Source: Candidatus Abyssobacteria bacterium SURF_5
Lineage (GTDB): Bacteria > Abyssobacteria > SURF-5
NCBI GenBank assembly: GCA_003598085.1
Contig: QZKU01000058.1
Coordinates: forward strand, 1 to 13,354
Length of the DNA stretch: 13,354 nucleotides
Direction of reading: 5' to 3'
Shown here piece after piece: positions 6,514 through 13,353 of this stretch. The notes below the pieces were generated by a model. The model saw only the letters and a list, made by a program, of their open reading frames with translations. It was not told the DNA's origin and did no database searches. The translations under genes and the position numbers were made by a program. Every line of letters begins with the position of its first letter. Position 1 is the first letter of the stretch.

Positions 6514-7221
6514 ATGACGGATAAACAAAAAAAGATTTCGACCGTTTTCTTCGATTTCGGCGACACGCTCGTCGAGGGCAGGCCCGCATATCTGCATCGG
6601 GTGGCCGATCTGCTCGCCGAGTTCGGGTTTCGGCATGAGGTTGCCGAGGTCGTGCACGCATTCAATAAGGCCGACTATCTCGTGTACGTGGATCATCAAT
6701 CGGGCTCGCTCTCGGTGGATGGCCAATACATGATGCGGTTTCTCCACCATTTCGGGGAGTGTCTCGGCGTCAAGATCGACTGGAAGACGCTTCTGCCGCA
6801 GATTCTGCGCAAGTTCGACGACCAGCCGTACGAGCGCGCGCTTGCCGATGGCGCGATCGAAACGCTCGGCGCGCTCCGGGACAAAGGATACCGCCTCGGC
6901 GTCATCTCGAACAATGACGGCAGTTGTCGCACGAAATGCGAGGCGCTCGGGATCGCCGACTTCTTCAAGGTGATCGTCGATTCCTCAATCGAGGGCGTCC
7001 GCAAACCGGCGCCGAAAATCTTTGAGATCGCGCTCGAGCGGATGAAGATTTCCCCTCGCGAGGCGATGCACGTGGGCGACATGTATGGAAGCGACGTGCT
7101 CGGCGCCCGCGACGTGGAGATACAGCCTGTCTGGTACAACCAGAACAAGGTGGATGCCTTCAGTCCGTACCGGCCGGCGCACACTGTAGAACAGCTTGCG
7201 CAGATACTTGATTTCGTGTAA
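6514..7221 (+). CDS. HAD superfamily hydrolase (HAD-IA like)
   Basis: This encodes 235 residues. The ATG lies 2 bases after the radical SAM stop with no strong ribosome site of its own, suggesting translational coupling. All four HAD motifs are visible: motif I DFGDT with nucleophile Asp14 (residues 14-18), motif II ISNND with Ser132, motif III lysine Lys164 in VRKPAPKIFE, and motif IV GDMYGSD with Asp189 and Asp194. Residues 20-110 form the helical C1 cap. The usual general acid two residues after the nucleophile is Gly16, with Asp17 next to it, so it departs from DxDxT and may not be an ordinary phosphatase. It probably acts on a small phosphorylated metabolite, possibly made or consumed by the radical SAM partner; that is inference. 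Confidence 0.88.
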   Translation: MTDKQKKISTVFFDFGDTLVEGRPAYLHRVADLLAEFGFRHEVAEVVHAFNKADYLVYVDHQSGSLSVDGQYMMRFLHHFGECLGVKIDWKTLLPQILRKFDDQPYERALADGAIETLGALRDKGYRLGVISNNDGSCRTKCEALGIADFFKVIVDSSIEGVRKPAPKIFEIALERMKISPREAMHVGDMYGSDVLGARDVEIQPVWYNQNKVDAFSPYRPAHTVEQLAQILDFV

Positions 7222-7337
7222 CCGGCGGCCCCGGCGAGGTCGCTCGTAAATGAGGGAGCCTGCTTAACGTGTCCCCGGAATTCCAAAGCCGGCAATCCTG
7301 AAGTCAAATTCCCTTCCGCTCTTGGAGGTACATTTCC

Positions 7338-8327
7338 GTGGCGGGTTCTCGTTCCTTTCGTGTTGCGCTTCTGGCGTCGGCGTTGCTTCATATGGGAGCG
7401 TTTGCGGCCTTCGACCAGGATGTCATCTCGCGCAAGCTGCTTGCGCCGCCGCAGATTGCTGTGGCAAAAAAGAAGCCGGAAATCGTGCGATTCGAACTCG
7501 TCGAAACTCCGGACTCGGCCAAGGTCGACGCGGCGCCAAAAAGCGCCAGGCTGATGTCGGACAAAAACACCCGCGCGCAAGACCTCTTTCAGAGCGAAAA
7601 AAAGCTGCCGGACGCGCCGCATATGGAGGGCAAAAATCCTGACGCGCGCGATACGAGGCCGCAGATGATCTCTCCCCCCGAGACGCCCAGGCAGGCTCAG
7701 AAGCCGGCGCCGCCCGCCAAGCCGGCAGAACCTGTCAGACAGCCGGAAAAACAGCCACCGGCAAAGGAGCCGGCGGAGACAAAAAAAGATGCGAAAATCG
7801 GGGTATCGATCGAGCCCGAGCCTCTCCAGCAGGCGAAGATGGAGCCTGACCTCGATACTGCGAAGAAAGAAGTGATCCAGTTGGCGAAAAAGTCCGCCGA
7901 TGTCTCGATGCCCGTTGCGCCAGCTCAGTCTTCGCGCGTCGTCTCAGCCGCCAGCCCGCGCAATACCAATGCGGATGCGGAGATAACCGGCGAGCTTTCA
8001 TATGCCGCATCGCGTCATTTCTTCGGCGAGTACCTGCTCGCGATGAAACAGGCGGTAGAACGGCAGTGGATTTCGCGACTGGTGACGAAGTACACCGGCC
8101 TTGTCGTCTCGAAAGCCGTCATCGACTTCAAGATTCAGCCGGATGGGCGCGTGACGGATATGTCGGTCAACTCCTCCGAGGGCGACCCCTATTTTCCGCT
8201 CGTGTGCGTCTCTTCAATCAACGATGCGCAGCCGTTCGGCCCCATTCCATATTCGCAAGCGGTCGGGTTGCCTGAGGAATTCATGAACAAACCGCTGAAC
8301 ATACGGTTCACTTTCCAATATGATTAG
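7338..8327 (+). CDS. TonB/TolA-like energy transducer protein
   Basis: This encodes 329 residues from GTG 7338, with GGAGG (7324-7328) 9 bases upstream. Residues 8-25 form a single N-terminal membrane anchor containing SALLH (14-18), the SxxxH pattern of TonB transmembrane helices. Residues about 100-170 are Pro/Lys/Glu-rich, as expected of the periplasm-spanning arm. Residues about 228-329 resemble a TonB/TolA C-terminal domain (AVERQWISRL, then VVSKAVIDFKIQPDGRVTDM). The ExbB-like and ExbD-like genes follow directly, so the product probably couples the proton gradient to an outer-membrane receptor or to Tol-type envelope maintenance. No receptor, TolB or Pal gene is visible in the window, so TonB versus TolA is not settled. 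It begins 116 bases after the HAD gene, probably as a separate transcription unit. Confidence 0.82.
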   Translation: MAGSRSFRVALLASALLHMGAFAAFDQDVISRKLLAPPQIAVAKKKPEIVRFELVETPDSAKVDAAPKSARLMSDKNTRAQDLFQSEKKLPDAPHMEGKNPDARDTRPQMISPPETPRQAQKPAPPAKPAEPVRQPEKQPPAKEPAETKKDAKIGVSIEPEPLQQAKMEPDLDTAKKEVIQLAKKSADVSMPVAPAQSSRVVSAASPRNTNADAEITGELSYAASRHFFGEYLLAMKQAVERQWISRLVTKYTGLVVSKAVIDFKIQPDGRVTDMSVNSSEGDPYFPLVCVSSINDAQPFGPIPYSQAVGLPEEFMNKPLNIRFTFQYD

Positions 8328-8388
8328 GAATTCAGAGGGAAAGAGGTAATCTTGCTCCAAATGAAAATACAAGTGAAGGAGGCGTGAG

Positions 8389-9051
8389 GTGCAAACGTCG
8401 CTCCATTTGATGAAAGCCGGCGGAATCACCATGATCCCGCTGCTGATCTGCTCGATCCTGGCGCTTGCCATTATCATAGAAAAGGCGTACAGTCTCCGCG
8501 CGCGAAAAGTGATTTCGCCCGAGATCGCCGGGATGGTCGAACACCTCGAGAGCGACGATCAGATGGTCGCATCGCTCGCGCTGTGCGACCGGATCAATAC
8601 GCCGTTTGCCCGCGTGATCAAGACAGGCCTGATCAATCGCAGGCTCGCGCGCGCCGATAACATCGAGCTCGTCCAGTCGGCCGCCCGCCGCGAGGTCACC
8701 TCTCACGAGCGCGGCCTCCTGATGCTCGAAATCATCACCGGAATCTCGCCGCTGCTCGGGCTACTTGGCACCGTGCTCGGCATCTTCCACGTGTTCGGCG
8801 TGATCGTCGAGCGCGGCATCGGCGAAGCATCGATCCTGTCGGGCGGCATCTCCGAGGCGCTCATCACCACGATCGTCGGCCTCTTCATCGCCATCCCCTC
8901 ATTCGTAGCCCATAGCTACTTCTCGAAGCGGGTCGATGACCACATGCTCGAAATCGAGCGCTTCGCAAATATGCTGATTCACAAGCTGTATGGGAGCCAG
9001 GCGGAGCAGGCCGAGCGGCTGCACCTGGAACACGAGGAACTGTCGAGGTAG
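8389..9051 (+). CDS. ExbB/TolQ/MotA family proton channel protein
   Basis: This encodes 220 residues from GTG 8389, with AAGGAGG (8376-8382) 6 bases before it. Three membrane segments fit ExbB/TolQ: about residues 11-30, 112-140 (with GISPLLGLLGTVLG) and 154-178 (with ISEALITTIVGLFIAIPSF). The last two carry the family's signature glycine-rich and Thr-containing helices that line the proton path. Residues 31-110 form the cytoplasmic loop. The protein assembles as an inner-membrane pentamer with the ExbD-like product encoded 5 bases downstream and drives the TonB-like protein encoded 61 bases upstream. Length and motifs are normal for the family. Confidence 0.93.
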   Translation: MQTSLHLMKAGGITMIPLLICSILALAIIIEKAYSLRARKVISPEIAGMVEHLESDDQMVASLALCDRINTPFARVIKTGLINRRLARADNIELVQSAARREVTSHERGLLMLEIITGISPLLGLLGTVLGIFHVFGVIVERGIGEASILSGGISEALITTIVGLFIAIPSFVAHSYFSKRVDDHMLEIERFANMLIHKLYGSQAEQAERLHLEHEELSR

Positions 9052-9056
9052 ACTCT

Positions 9057-9470
9057 ATGATCAAGGTCCGCGAGCGCCGCCGAAAAAAACCCGCGATCAA
9101 TATCACCTCGCTCATCGACGTCATGTTCCTGCTGCTCATTTTCTTCATGGTCTCGACCACGTTCGCCGAACACCCGGGCATCAAGCTCGAACTCCCGAAA
9201 GCGAAGACCGGCGAGCCCAACACGCTCGACCCGCTGGTGTTGACGCTCACCAAGGCGGGCGACATGTTTCTCAACGACGTCGCGGTCGATGAAGAGCAAC
9301 TGCGCGTCCGGCTCAAATCGGCTTCAAACAGACCCGACGCTTCGCTCGTCCTGCGCGCGGACAAGGATGTCCCCTACGGCTTCGTCATCCACGCAATGGA
9401 CATCTCCCGCCAGTGCGGCATTCGCCGCATCACCTCCCTTACCGATCTTCCCCAAAATGCGGGGACATAA
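9057..9470 (+). CDS. ExbD/TolR family biopolymer transport protein
   Basis: This encodes 137 residues, starting 5 bases after the ExbB-like stop. A basic N-terminus (KVRERRRKKP, 3-12) precedes a single membrane helix, about 18-36, with the invariant proton-carrying aspartate at Asp21 (NITSLIDVMFLLLIFFM). Residues 42-137 are the periplasmic domain that binds peptidoglycan or TonB/TolA in this family; ADKDVPYGFVIHAMD (101-115) is a typical segment. It completes the TonB-ExbB-ExbD operon. No terminator hairpin is visible in the 101 bases before the convergent SDR gene ends. Confidence 0.93.
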   Translation: MIKVRERRRKKPAINITSLIDVMFLLLIFFMVSTTFAEHPGIKLELPKAKTGEPNTLDPLVLTLTKAGDMFLNDVAVDEEQLRVRLKSASNRPDASLVLRADKDVPYGFVIHAMDISRQCGIRRITSLTDLPQNAGT

Positions 9471-9571
9471 CATCGGTTTCGTTCACAAGCATTTGAGGCC
9501 GGTGCGAAAAGCGCCCCCGCGGAATTATCGATGATGCGCCAAATGGAGTGGCAGCCCTTTCAGGGATGCTG

Positions 9572-10582
9572 TCAGATGCCCGGATTCCGCGCGCCGCCGG
9601 AGAGGTGGACCCAATTGGAGAGCCGGCGCATGCCCTCGTCGATGGTTACGGCGGGACGATATCCGAGCATGCTTTTGGCTTTCTCGCAACTGAAGGTGAG
9701 ATTGCGGCCGGTGAGGGCGATGCCGTAGCGGGTCATGAGCGGCTCGCTCTTCGAACTGGTTAGCGAATGCAGCTTTTCCGCCACAGCCGCCGAAGCGTAT
9801 GCGACCGAGTAGGGGATCGAAATTTTGGGGTGGGGGAAGCCGGCGGCGTCGGCCATTTTCGTAATGAACTCGCGCGCGGTGATCCGCTCGTCGTCGGTCA
9901 CGAAAAAAGCTTCGCCGGATATCTTCATATTGCGGCCTGCGAGGATGAGGCAGTCGCACACGTTCTCGACGTAGCTGGTCGATGTCTCCGCACGGCCGCC
10001 GCCAATGAGGAATAGCTGCCGCCGGTGCGCGAGCTTCGCCATGATCGGCATGATCGTCGTGTCGCCCGGGCCCCACACCCACGTGGGCCGAACGGCTACG
10101 GCGCTCACCCGCCCGCTCTTTGCCGCCTCGAGCACCTCGCGCTCGGCCAGAGCCTTCGTCTCGGAATAATGGTCCTTGTAGCGCGGCGGATACGGCGTTG
10201 TCTCGTCGGCATTGTATTTGTCGGTGAAATCGAAGGTAACCGACTGCGTGCTCACGTACACCAGGCGACCGATGCCGGCAGTCTCGCATGCCTTGAGCAC
10301 ATTTCGCGTGCCCTCGACGTTCGCAAGATAGAATTCCGTGCGCGACCGCCCCATGCCGACCAGCGCGGCGGCGTGATACACGATATCGATCCCTTTTGCC
10401 GCCTCAAGCACGGACTCATAATGAGTAATGTCGCCGTCCGCGAGTGCGGCGCCCATTTCCGCGAGCGGAGCCTTCCTGCTGGTCCTGCGCACCAGGCACC
10501 TGACGCTGTCGCCCTGCTCGATCAACTTCCGCACGAGATGTTTTCCCATAAATCCGGCGCCGCCGGTTACGAGCGCTTTCAT
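9572..10582 (-). CDS. NAD(P)-dependent epimerase/dehydratase or 3-beta-HSD-type SDR
   Basis: This encodes 336 residues from ATG 10582, with GGAGGTGA ending 3 bases before the start. It is an extended short-chain dehydrogenase. The Rossmann motif TGGAGFMG (6-13) opens the protein, LVRRTS after the second strand hints at NADP preference, YHAAALVG is at 69-76, the catalytic Ser lies in VSTQSV (110-115), and Tyr139 with Lys143 form the YxxxK pair in YSETK. RPTWVWGPGD (165-174) is typical of 3-beta-hydroxysteroid dehydrogenase, dihydroflavonol reductase and nucleotide-sugar epimerase relatives, and the C-terminal half is the substrate domain. The real substrate cannot be read. It is divergent from the dehalogenase gene, with a shared 186 bp control region, and could oxidise or reduce a product linked to that enzyme (inference). 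Confidence 0.9.
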   Translation of the reverse strand: MKALVTGGAGFMGKHLVRKLIEQGDSVRCLVRRTSRKAPLAEMGAALADGDITHYESVLEAAKGIDIVYHAAALVGMGRSRTEFYLANVEGTRNVLKACETAGIGRLVYVSTQSVTFDFTDKYNADETTPYPPRYKDHYSETKALAEREVLEAAKSGRVSAVAVRPTWVWGPGDTTIMPIMAKLAHRRQLFLIGGGRAETSTSYVENVCDCLILAGRNMKISGEAFFVTDDERITAREFITKMADAAGFPHPKISIPYSVAYASAAVAEKLHSLTSSKSEPLMTRYGIALTGRNLTFSCEKAKSMLGYRPAVTIDEGMRRLSNWVHLSGGARNPGI

Positions 10583-10622
10583 CGGTCACCTCCCGTTGTC
10601 AATCCTCTATCGCACGTGATCG

Positions 10623-10650
10623 ATTATATACGACGGAAAATCATTTTGAA
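10623..10650 (-). promoter_or_regulatory. Promoter-like site for the SDR gene
   Basis: On the minus strand, TTCAAA (10650-10645) and a perfect TATAAT (10628-10623) are 16 bases apart, giving a predicted leader of about 35 bases before ATG 10582. The -35 hexamer lies inside the palindrome at 10640-10656, an arrangement typical of repressor control. Confidence 0.55.
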
Positions 10651-10656
10651 AATGAT
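10640..10656. promoter_or_regulatory. Perfect 17 bp palindrome, candidate operator
   Basis: ATCATTTT-G-AAAATGAT is a perfect 8+1+8 inverted repeat. It overlaps the predicted -35 of the SDR promoter and ends 13 bases before the -35 of the dehalogenase promoter. Its size and symmetry fit a site for a dimeric regulator; it also has a faint likeness to Fur-type AT-rich boxes, but I cannot assign a regulator. No regulator gene lies in the window. Confidence 0.5.
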
Positions 10657-10669
10657 GTGAAGAAAAAGC

Positions 10670-10698
10670 TTGAACAAATCCTGTTAATCCGATATATT
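10670..10698 (+). promoter_or_regulatory. Promoter-like site for the dehalogenase gene
   Basis: TTGAAC (10670-10675) and TATATT (10693-10698) are exactly 17 bases apart, matching sigma-70 consensus at four and five of six positions. The start codon is about 65 bases downstream of the expected transcription start, leaving room for a modest untranslated leader. Confidence 0.5.
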
Positions 10699-10768
10699 TG
10701 CTTGTCGAACAACAATACCGTGAGGCCTTGAATATATTATTTCCGCTGGCGAACAAGGAGACCCCCAA

Positions 10769-11683
10769 ATGCCTATCATTCGCACGCCCGAGGAGCGGTT
10801 CAAGAATTTGCCGGACTACGATTTCGAGTCGCATTATGCCGACGTGCTGGGATGCCGGATGCACTACGTTGACGAGGGCGCCGGCGAAGTTGTCCTCTGC
10901 CTGCACGGCGAGCCGACGTGGTCGTTCCTCTATCGCAAAATGATCAAGGTCCTGCGGAAACAACGCCGCGTGATCGCGCCCGATTTCATCGGGTTCGGCA
11001 AATCCGACAAGTACACCGAAAAGAGCAAGTACTCGTTCCAGATGCATCGCGATTTTCTGGTCGAATTCCTCGAAACGCTCGACCTGCAGGACATCACCCT
11101 CGTCTGCCAGGACTGGGGCGGCCTCATCGGCCTCCGCGCGGCCAGCGAATTGCCTGACCGATTCGCCCGCCTGGTCATCATGAATACCGGCCTGCCGACC
11201 GGGGAGGGCGAGATTTCCGAAGCTTTCATGAATTGGCGCAATTACGTCGAGCGGACGCCCGACCTGCCGATCGGTCAGCTCATGCAAATGGCGATGGCCG
11301 ACCCCGACCGGCTCACGCCCGACATCATCCGCGGATATGAAGCGCCGTTCCCCGAGCCGAAATACAAGGCGGGCGCGCAGGCATGGCCGCTGCTGGTTCC
11401 CATCAGAAAGGATGATCCGGGCGCGGCCGAGATGCGGCGCGCGCGCGAGGTCTTTTCAAAATGGATGAAGCCGGCGCTTGTGATGTTCTCCGATGGCGAC
11501 CCGATCACGCGCGGCGGCGACCTCTTCTTCCGCGCTCTGATTCCATCGGCCAAACAGCGGCCGGAAATCACCATCCGCGACGCCGGCCATTTCCTTCAGG
11601 AAGAAAAGGGCGAGGAGATCGCGCGGCATATCCTGGATTTCATGGCGGACACGCCGCCGCTTGAACAGGAGCACGGAAACTGA
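10769..11683 (+). CDS. Haloalkane dehalogenase (DhlA/HLD-I type alpha/beta hydrolase)
   Basis: This encodes 304 residues, close to the 310 of Xanthobacter DhlA; AAGGAG (10755-10760) precedes the ATG by 8. The enzyme class hydrolyses carbon-halogen bonds to an alcohol plus halide in the cytoplasm. Visible signatures are [13 protein letters not shown] (47-59, Glu49 at the DhlA Glu56 position), [11 protein letters not shown] (71-81), the nucleophile elbow QDWGG (Asp115 with halide-binding Trp116), a candidate second halide-binding Trp156 in the cap, an acid in SDGDP (Asp244, or Asp242) and the catalytic His274 in DAGHFLQEE. Asp rather than Ser at the elbow, plus the adjacent Trp, separates it from esterases. 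Related alpha/beta hydrolases such as epoxide hydrolases also use Asp but carry cap tyrosines. The native substrate is unknown. It stands alone, divergent from the SDR gene. Confidence 0.88.
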   Translation: MPIIRTPEERFKNLPDYDFESHYADVLGCRMHYVDEGAGEVVLCLHGEPTWSFLYRKMIKVLRKQRRVIAPDFIGFGKSDKYTEKSKYSFQMHRDFLVEFLETLDLQDITLVCQDWGGLIGLRAASELPDRFARLVIMNTGLPTGEGEISEAFMNWRNYVERTPDLPIGQLMQMAMADPDRLTPDIIRGYEAPFPEPKYKAGAQAWPLLVPIRKDDPGAAEMRRAREVFSKWMKPALVMFSDGDPITRGGDLFFRALIPSAKQRPEITIRDAGHFLQEEKGEEIARHILDFMADTPPLEQEHGN

Positions 11684-11964
11684 AGAGTCGATAACGGAAG
11701 GTGGATTTTTGGGGGTGGAGAAAAGAAGTACGCTTTCCCTAAGAGAAATGCACATATTCAACGCAAGCTCTTTTGGGAGCGCATCCTACTTCTTTGATTT
11801 GCTGTTGTTCGCAGGCCTTGCAATTGCGCTCGTGTTTGCGCGGTAAGATGCTGTGGCGAAGAACTGCTGCATTTTCAGACTTGGCCCCTTCGGCCCAACA
11901 ATTCTTTCACTTCCAGTGCAAATTCTTCTTTCACCGCTCCGATTGTCCTTTTGCGCCGCCATCT
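11684..11964. other. AT-richer spacer without a supported gene
   Basis: These 281 bases lie between the convergent dehalogenase and deaminase genes. Base composition drops visibly from here to the right edge. A frame entering from inside the dehalogenase gene ends at 11846 with a hydrophobic stretch, but has no ribosome site or recognisable product. A weak interrupted hairpin (11881-11898) lies near the deaminase end, with no T-tract. I see no other structure. Confidence 0.5.
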
Positions 11965-13155
11965 TCAATCACCCCTCGCGTGCAGACCATATAAATGTCG
12001 TGCAGTGAGACCAGTATATCTCTCGAAGTCAAAATCCTGATCCTTGGCTTTGGCTTTCGCCAGCTCAAAAATTCTTTCTGATTCGCTATGAGGATACGGT
12101 TCCACGTAAACAACCTTCTTTATCCCTACCTCAAGAATCATTTTTGCGCACATCAGACAAGGGAAGGTCGTACAATAGAGGGTCGTCCCCTTTAAAGATA
12201 TTCCCTTTCTTATTGCCCTCAATATTGCTCGTTCCTCAGCGTGCACAGCATAACACAAGTCCAAGTGCTTTTCAAGAAGGCTTCTCTTTCTTCTATTATC
12301 ATATCCGCAACTGCATTCTGCTAACGTGATCTGGATTTCCTTGTCCCTGCATCCCTCGCACTTCAGCAATTCTTTCCGCCTGCAAACTTTACAATCTGAT
12401 ATTCCTTCGGGCACTCCATTCCATCCCGTCGAGATCACATTCAATCCATCTGCTATGACCGCGCCAACTCTCCTTCCTTGGCACTTTGAAAGAAGCCTCT
12501 GCATAAAAGCATGCGACATGAGAACGGCCTTCTCCACTTTATCACTAGCTTCTCCTGATACAATCTTGAAGAAATCTCCCAAGTCATCGTAAAGCTTGTG
12601 AGGTTTCGCTTTACCCTTGTCTTTGTCATTGTTAATGAAATAGTCTGCCATATTCACACAATCAGTTACTTGCTGACCGTACTCAGGTTGTAAATCTCCG
12701 CTATCTCTCATGTCGGCGTCCAGGAACTCGTCCCGTTCCTGCTGATTTTTGACATTTGTCCACCTCATCCTGTCTTCTTCAGACGCGTAAAGAGCCAAAA
12801 CATAGCAATGGGGGATAAGGTTCCGAAGAAATCTTACTTCCTCTGGATTTCGGACTGTCTCTATGACAACCCGCCTCACTGCTTTGCGAACTCGACCAGA
12901 TCCGAGAAACTTGTCAAGAGCAAGCTGCATCAAAATTTGGCTGCCCTTCGTCTTTCTGATTTTATCTCCGTAATTTTGCATTTCGCTTCTAGAAAGACCC
13001 TTCGGGAGGTTGTAAAAATCTCTGAGGATACTGGACAGTGAAATATGCTTGAATCTATATTCCTTCTTGAGATATTCGGCGCTGGTGGTGCATCCGCTTC
13101 CAAATGCGCCCGCTATCGCAACGTAGAGCATGTTCGACGATTTAGCTCTCGTCAT
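11965..13155 (-). CDS. P-loop/deoxycytidylate deaminase fusion, likely antiphage dCTP/dCMP deaminase (AvcD-like)
   Basis: This encodes 396 residues from ATG 13155, with GGAGG 6 bases upstream. Residues 9-180 form a P-loop kinase-like domain (AIAGAFGSGCTT at 13-24, VIETVRNPEEV at 97-107). The usual Walker lysine position is Cys22, so kinase activity is doubtful. Residues about 205-396 form a zinc-dependent cytidine-deaminase-fold domain: GWNGVPEG (244-251), HAE with His305 and Glu307, and PCLMC with Cys333 and Cys336. A Cys-rich insert (Cys255, 258, 266, 269, 281, 283) may hold another metal. This architecture is that of the antiphage deaminases (AvcD, DefenseFinder dCTPdeaminase), which drain deoxycytidine nucleotides during infection. 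The gene is much AT-richer than its neighbours and sits by the right terminal repeat, suggesting transfer. A housekeeping dCMP deaminase is the alternative. Confidence 0.82.
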   Translation of the reverse strand: MTRAKSSNMLYVAIAGAFGSGCTTSAEYLKKEYRFKHISLSSILRDFYNLPKGLSRSEMQNYGDKIRKTKGSQILMQLALDKFLGSGRVRKAVRRVVIETVRNPEEVRFLRNLIPHCYVLALYASEEDRMRWTNVKNQQERDEFLDADMRDSGDLQPEYGQQVTDCVNMADYFINNDKDKGKAKPHKLYDDLGDFFKIVSGEASDKVEKAVLMSHAFMQRLLSKCQGRRVGAVIADGLNVISTGWNGVPEGISDCKVCRRKELLKCEGCRDKEIQITLAECSCGYDNRRKRSLLEKHLDLCYAVHAEERAILRAIRKGISLKGTTLYCTTFPCLMCAKMILEVGIKKVVYVEPYPHSESERIFELAKAKAKDQDFDFERYTGLTARHLYGLHARGD

Positions 13156-13209
13156 CCGCAGCCTCCAAGCACTTTCATTCCTGTTTGATTATGAATAGAA
13201 CTGATTGCT

Positions 13210-13238
13210 AGTGTAGCATATTTCTATGTTCTCATCAA
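13210..13238 (-). promoter_or_regulatory. Promoter-like site for the deaminase gene
   Basis: On the minus strand, TTGATG (13238-13233) and TACACT (13215-13210) are 17 bases apart, each matching four of six consensus positions. The predicted leader before ATG 13155 is about 47 bases. The site lies wholly between the gene and the terminal repeat, so the gene need not depend on sequence inside the repeat. Confidence 0.4.
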
Positions 13239-13256
13239 ATCTGGAAGAGAACAGCC

Positions 13257-13353
13257 CAGCGATTCCGCAACCCGACATTCGGAAGTGAGTGAAAGGGCAC
13301 AAAGACAGGGTTTTTATGGTGAAAGAGGAATAGAGCAATGTCGCAGAGGGTAT
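13257..13353. repeat. Right terminal inverted repeat (97 bp, perfect)
   Basis: Exact reverse complement of bases 1-97; one further base (13354) lies outside. The inner boundary is CAGCGATTCCGCAACCCG, and the arm begins 102 bases upstream of the deaminase start. No gene is contained in it. Both arms are entered from the window interior in the same sense, so they are two inverted copies of one sequence. Confidence 0.95.

Noticed and set aside
9525-10289. A 254-codon minus-strand frame overlapping the SDR gene
   Set aside because: It is Arg/Gly-rich frame-shadow composition; the overlapping frame has all SDR motifs and a strong ribosome site.
11661-11846. Small frame with a hydrophobic C-terminus after the dehalogenase, possibly a membrane microprotein
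   Set aside because: It starts inside the dehalogenase gene, neither start option has a good ribosome site, and I recognise no family.
11881-11898. TTGGCCCCTTCGGCCCAA hairpin as terminator of the deaminase gene
   Set aside because: The stem is interrupted by a C-C mismatch, and no T-tract follows in the direction of transcription.
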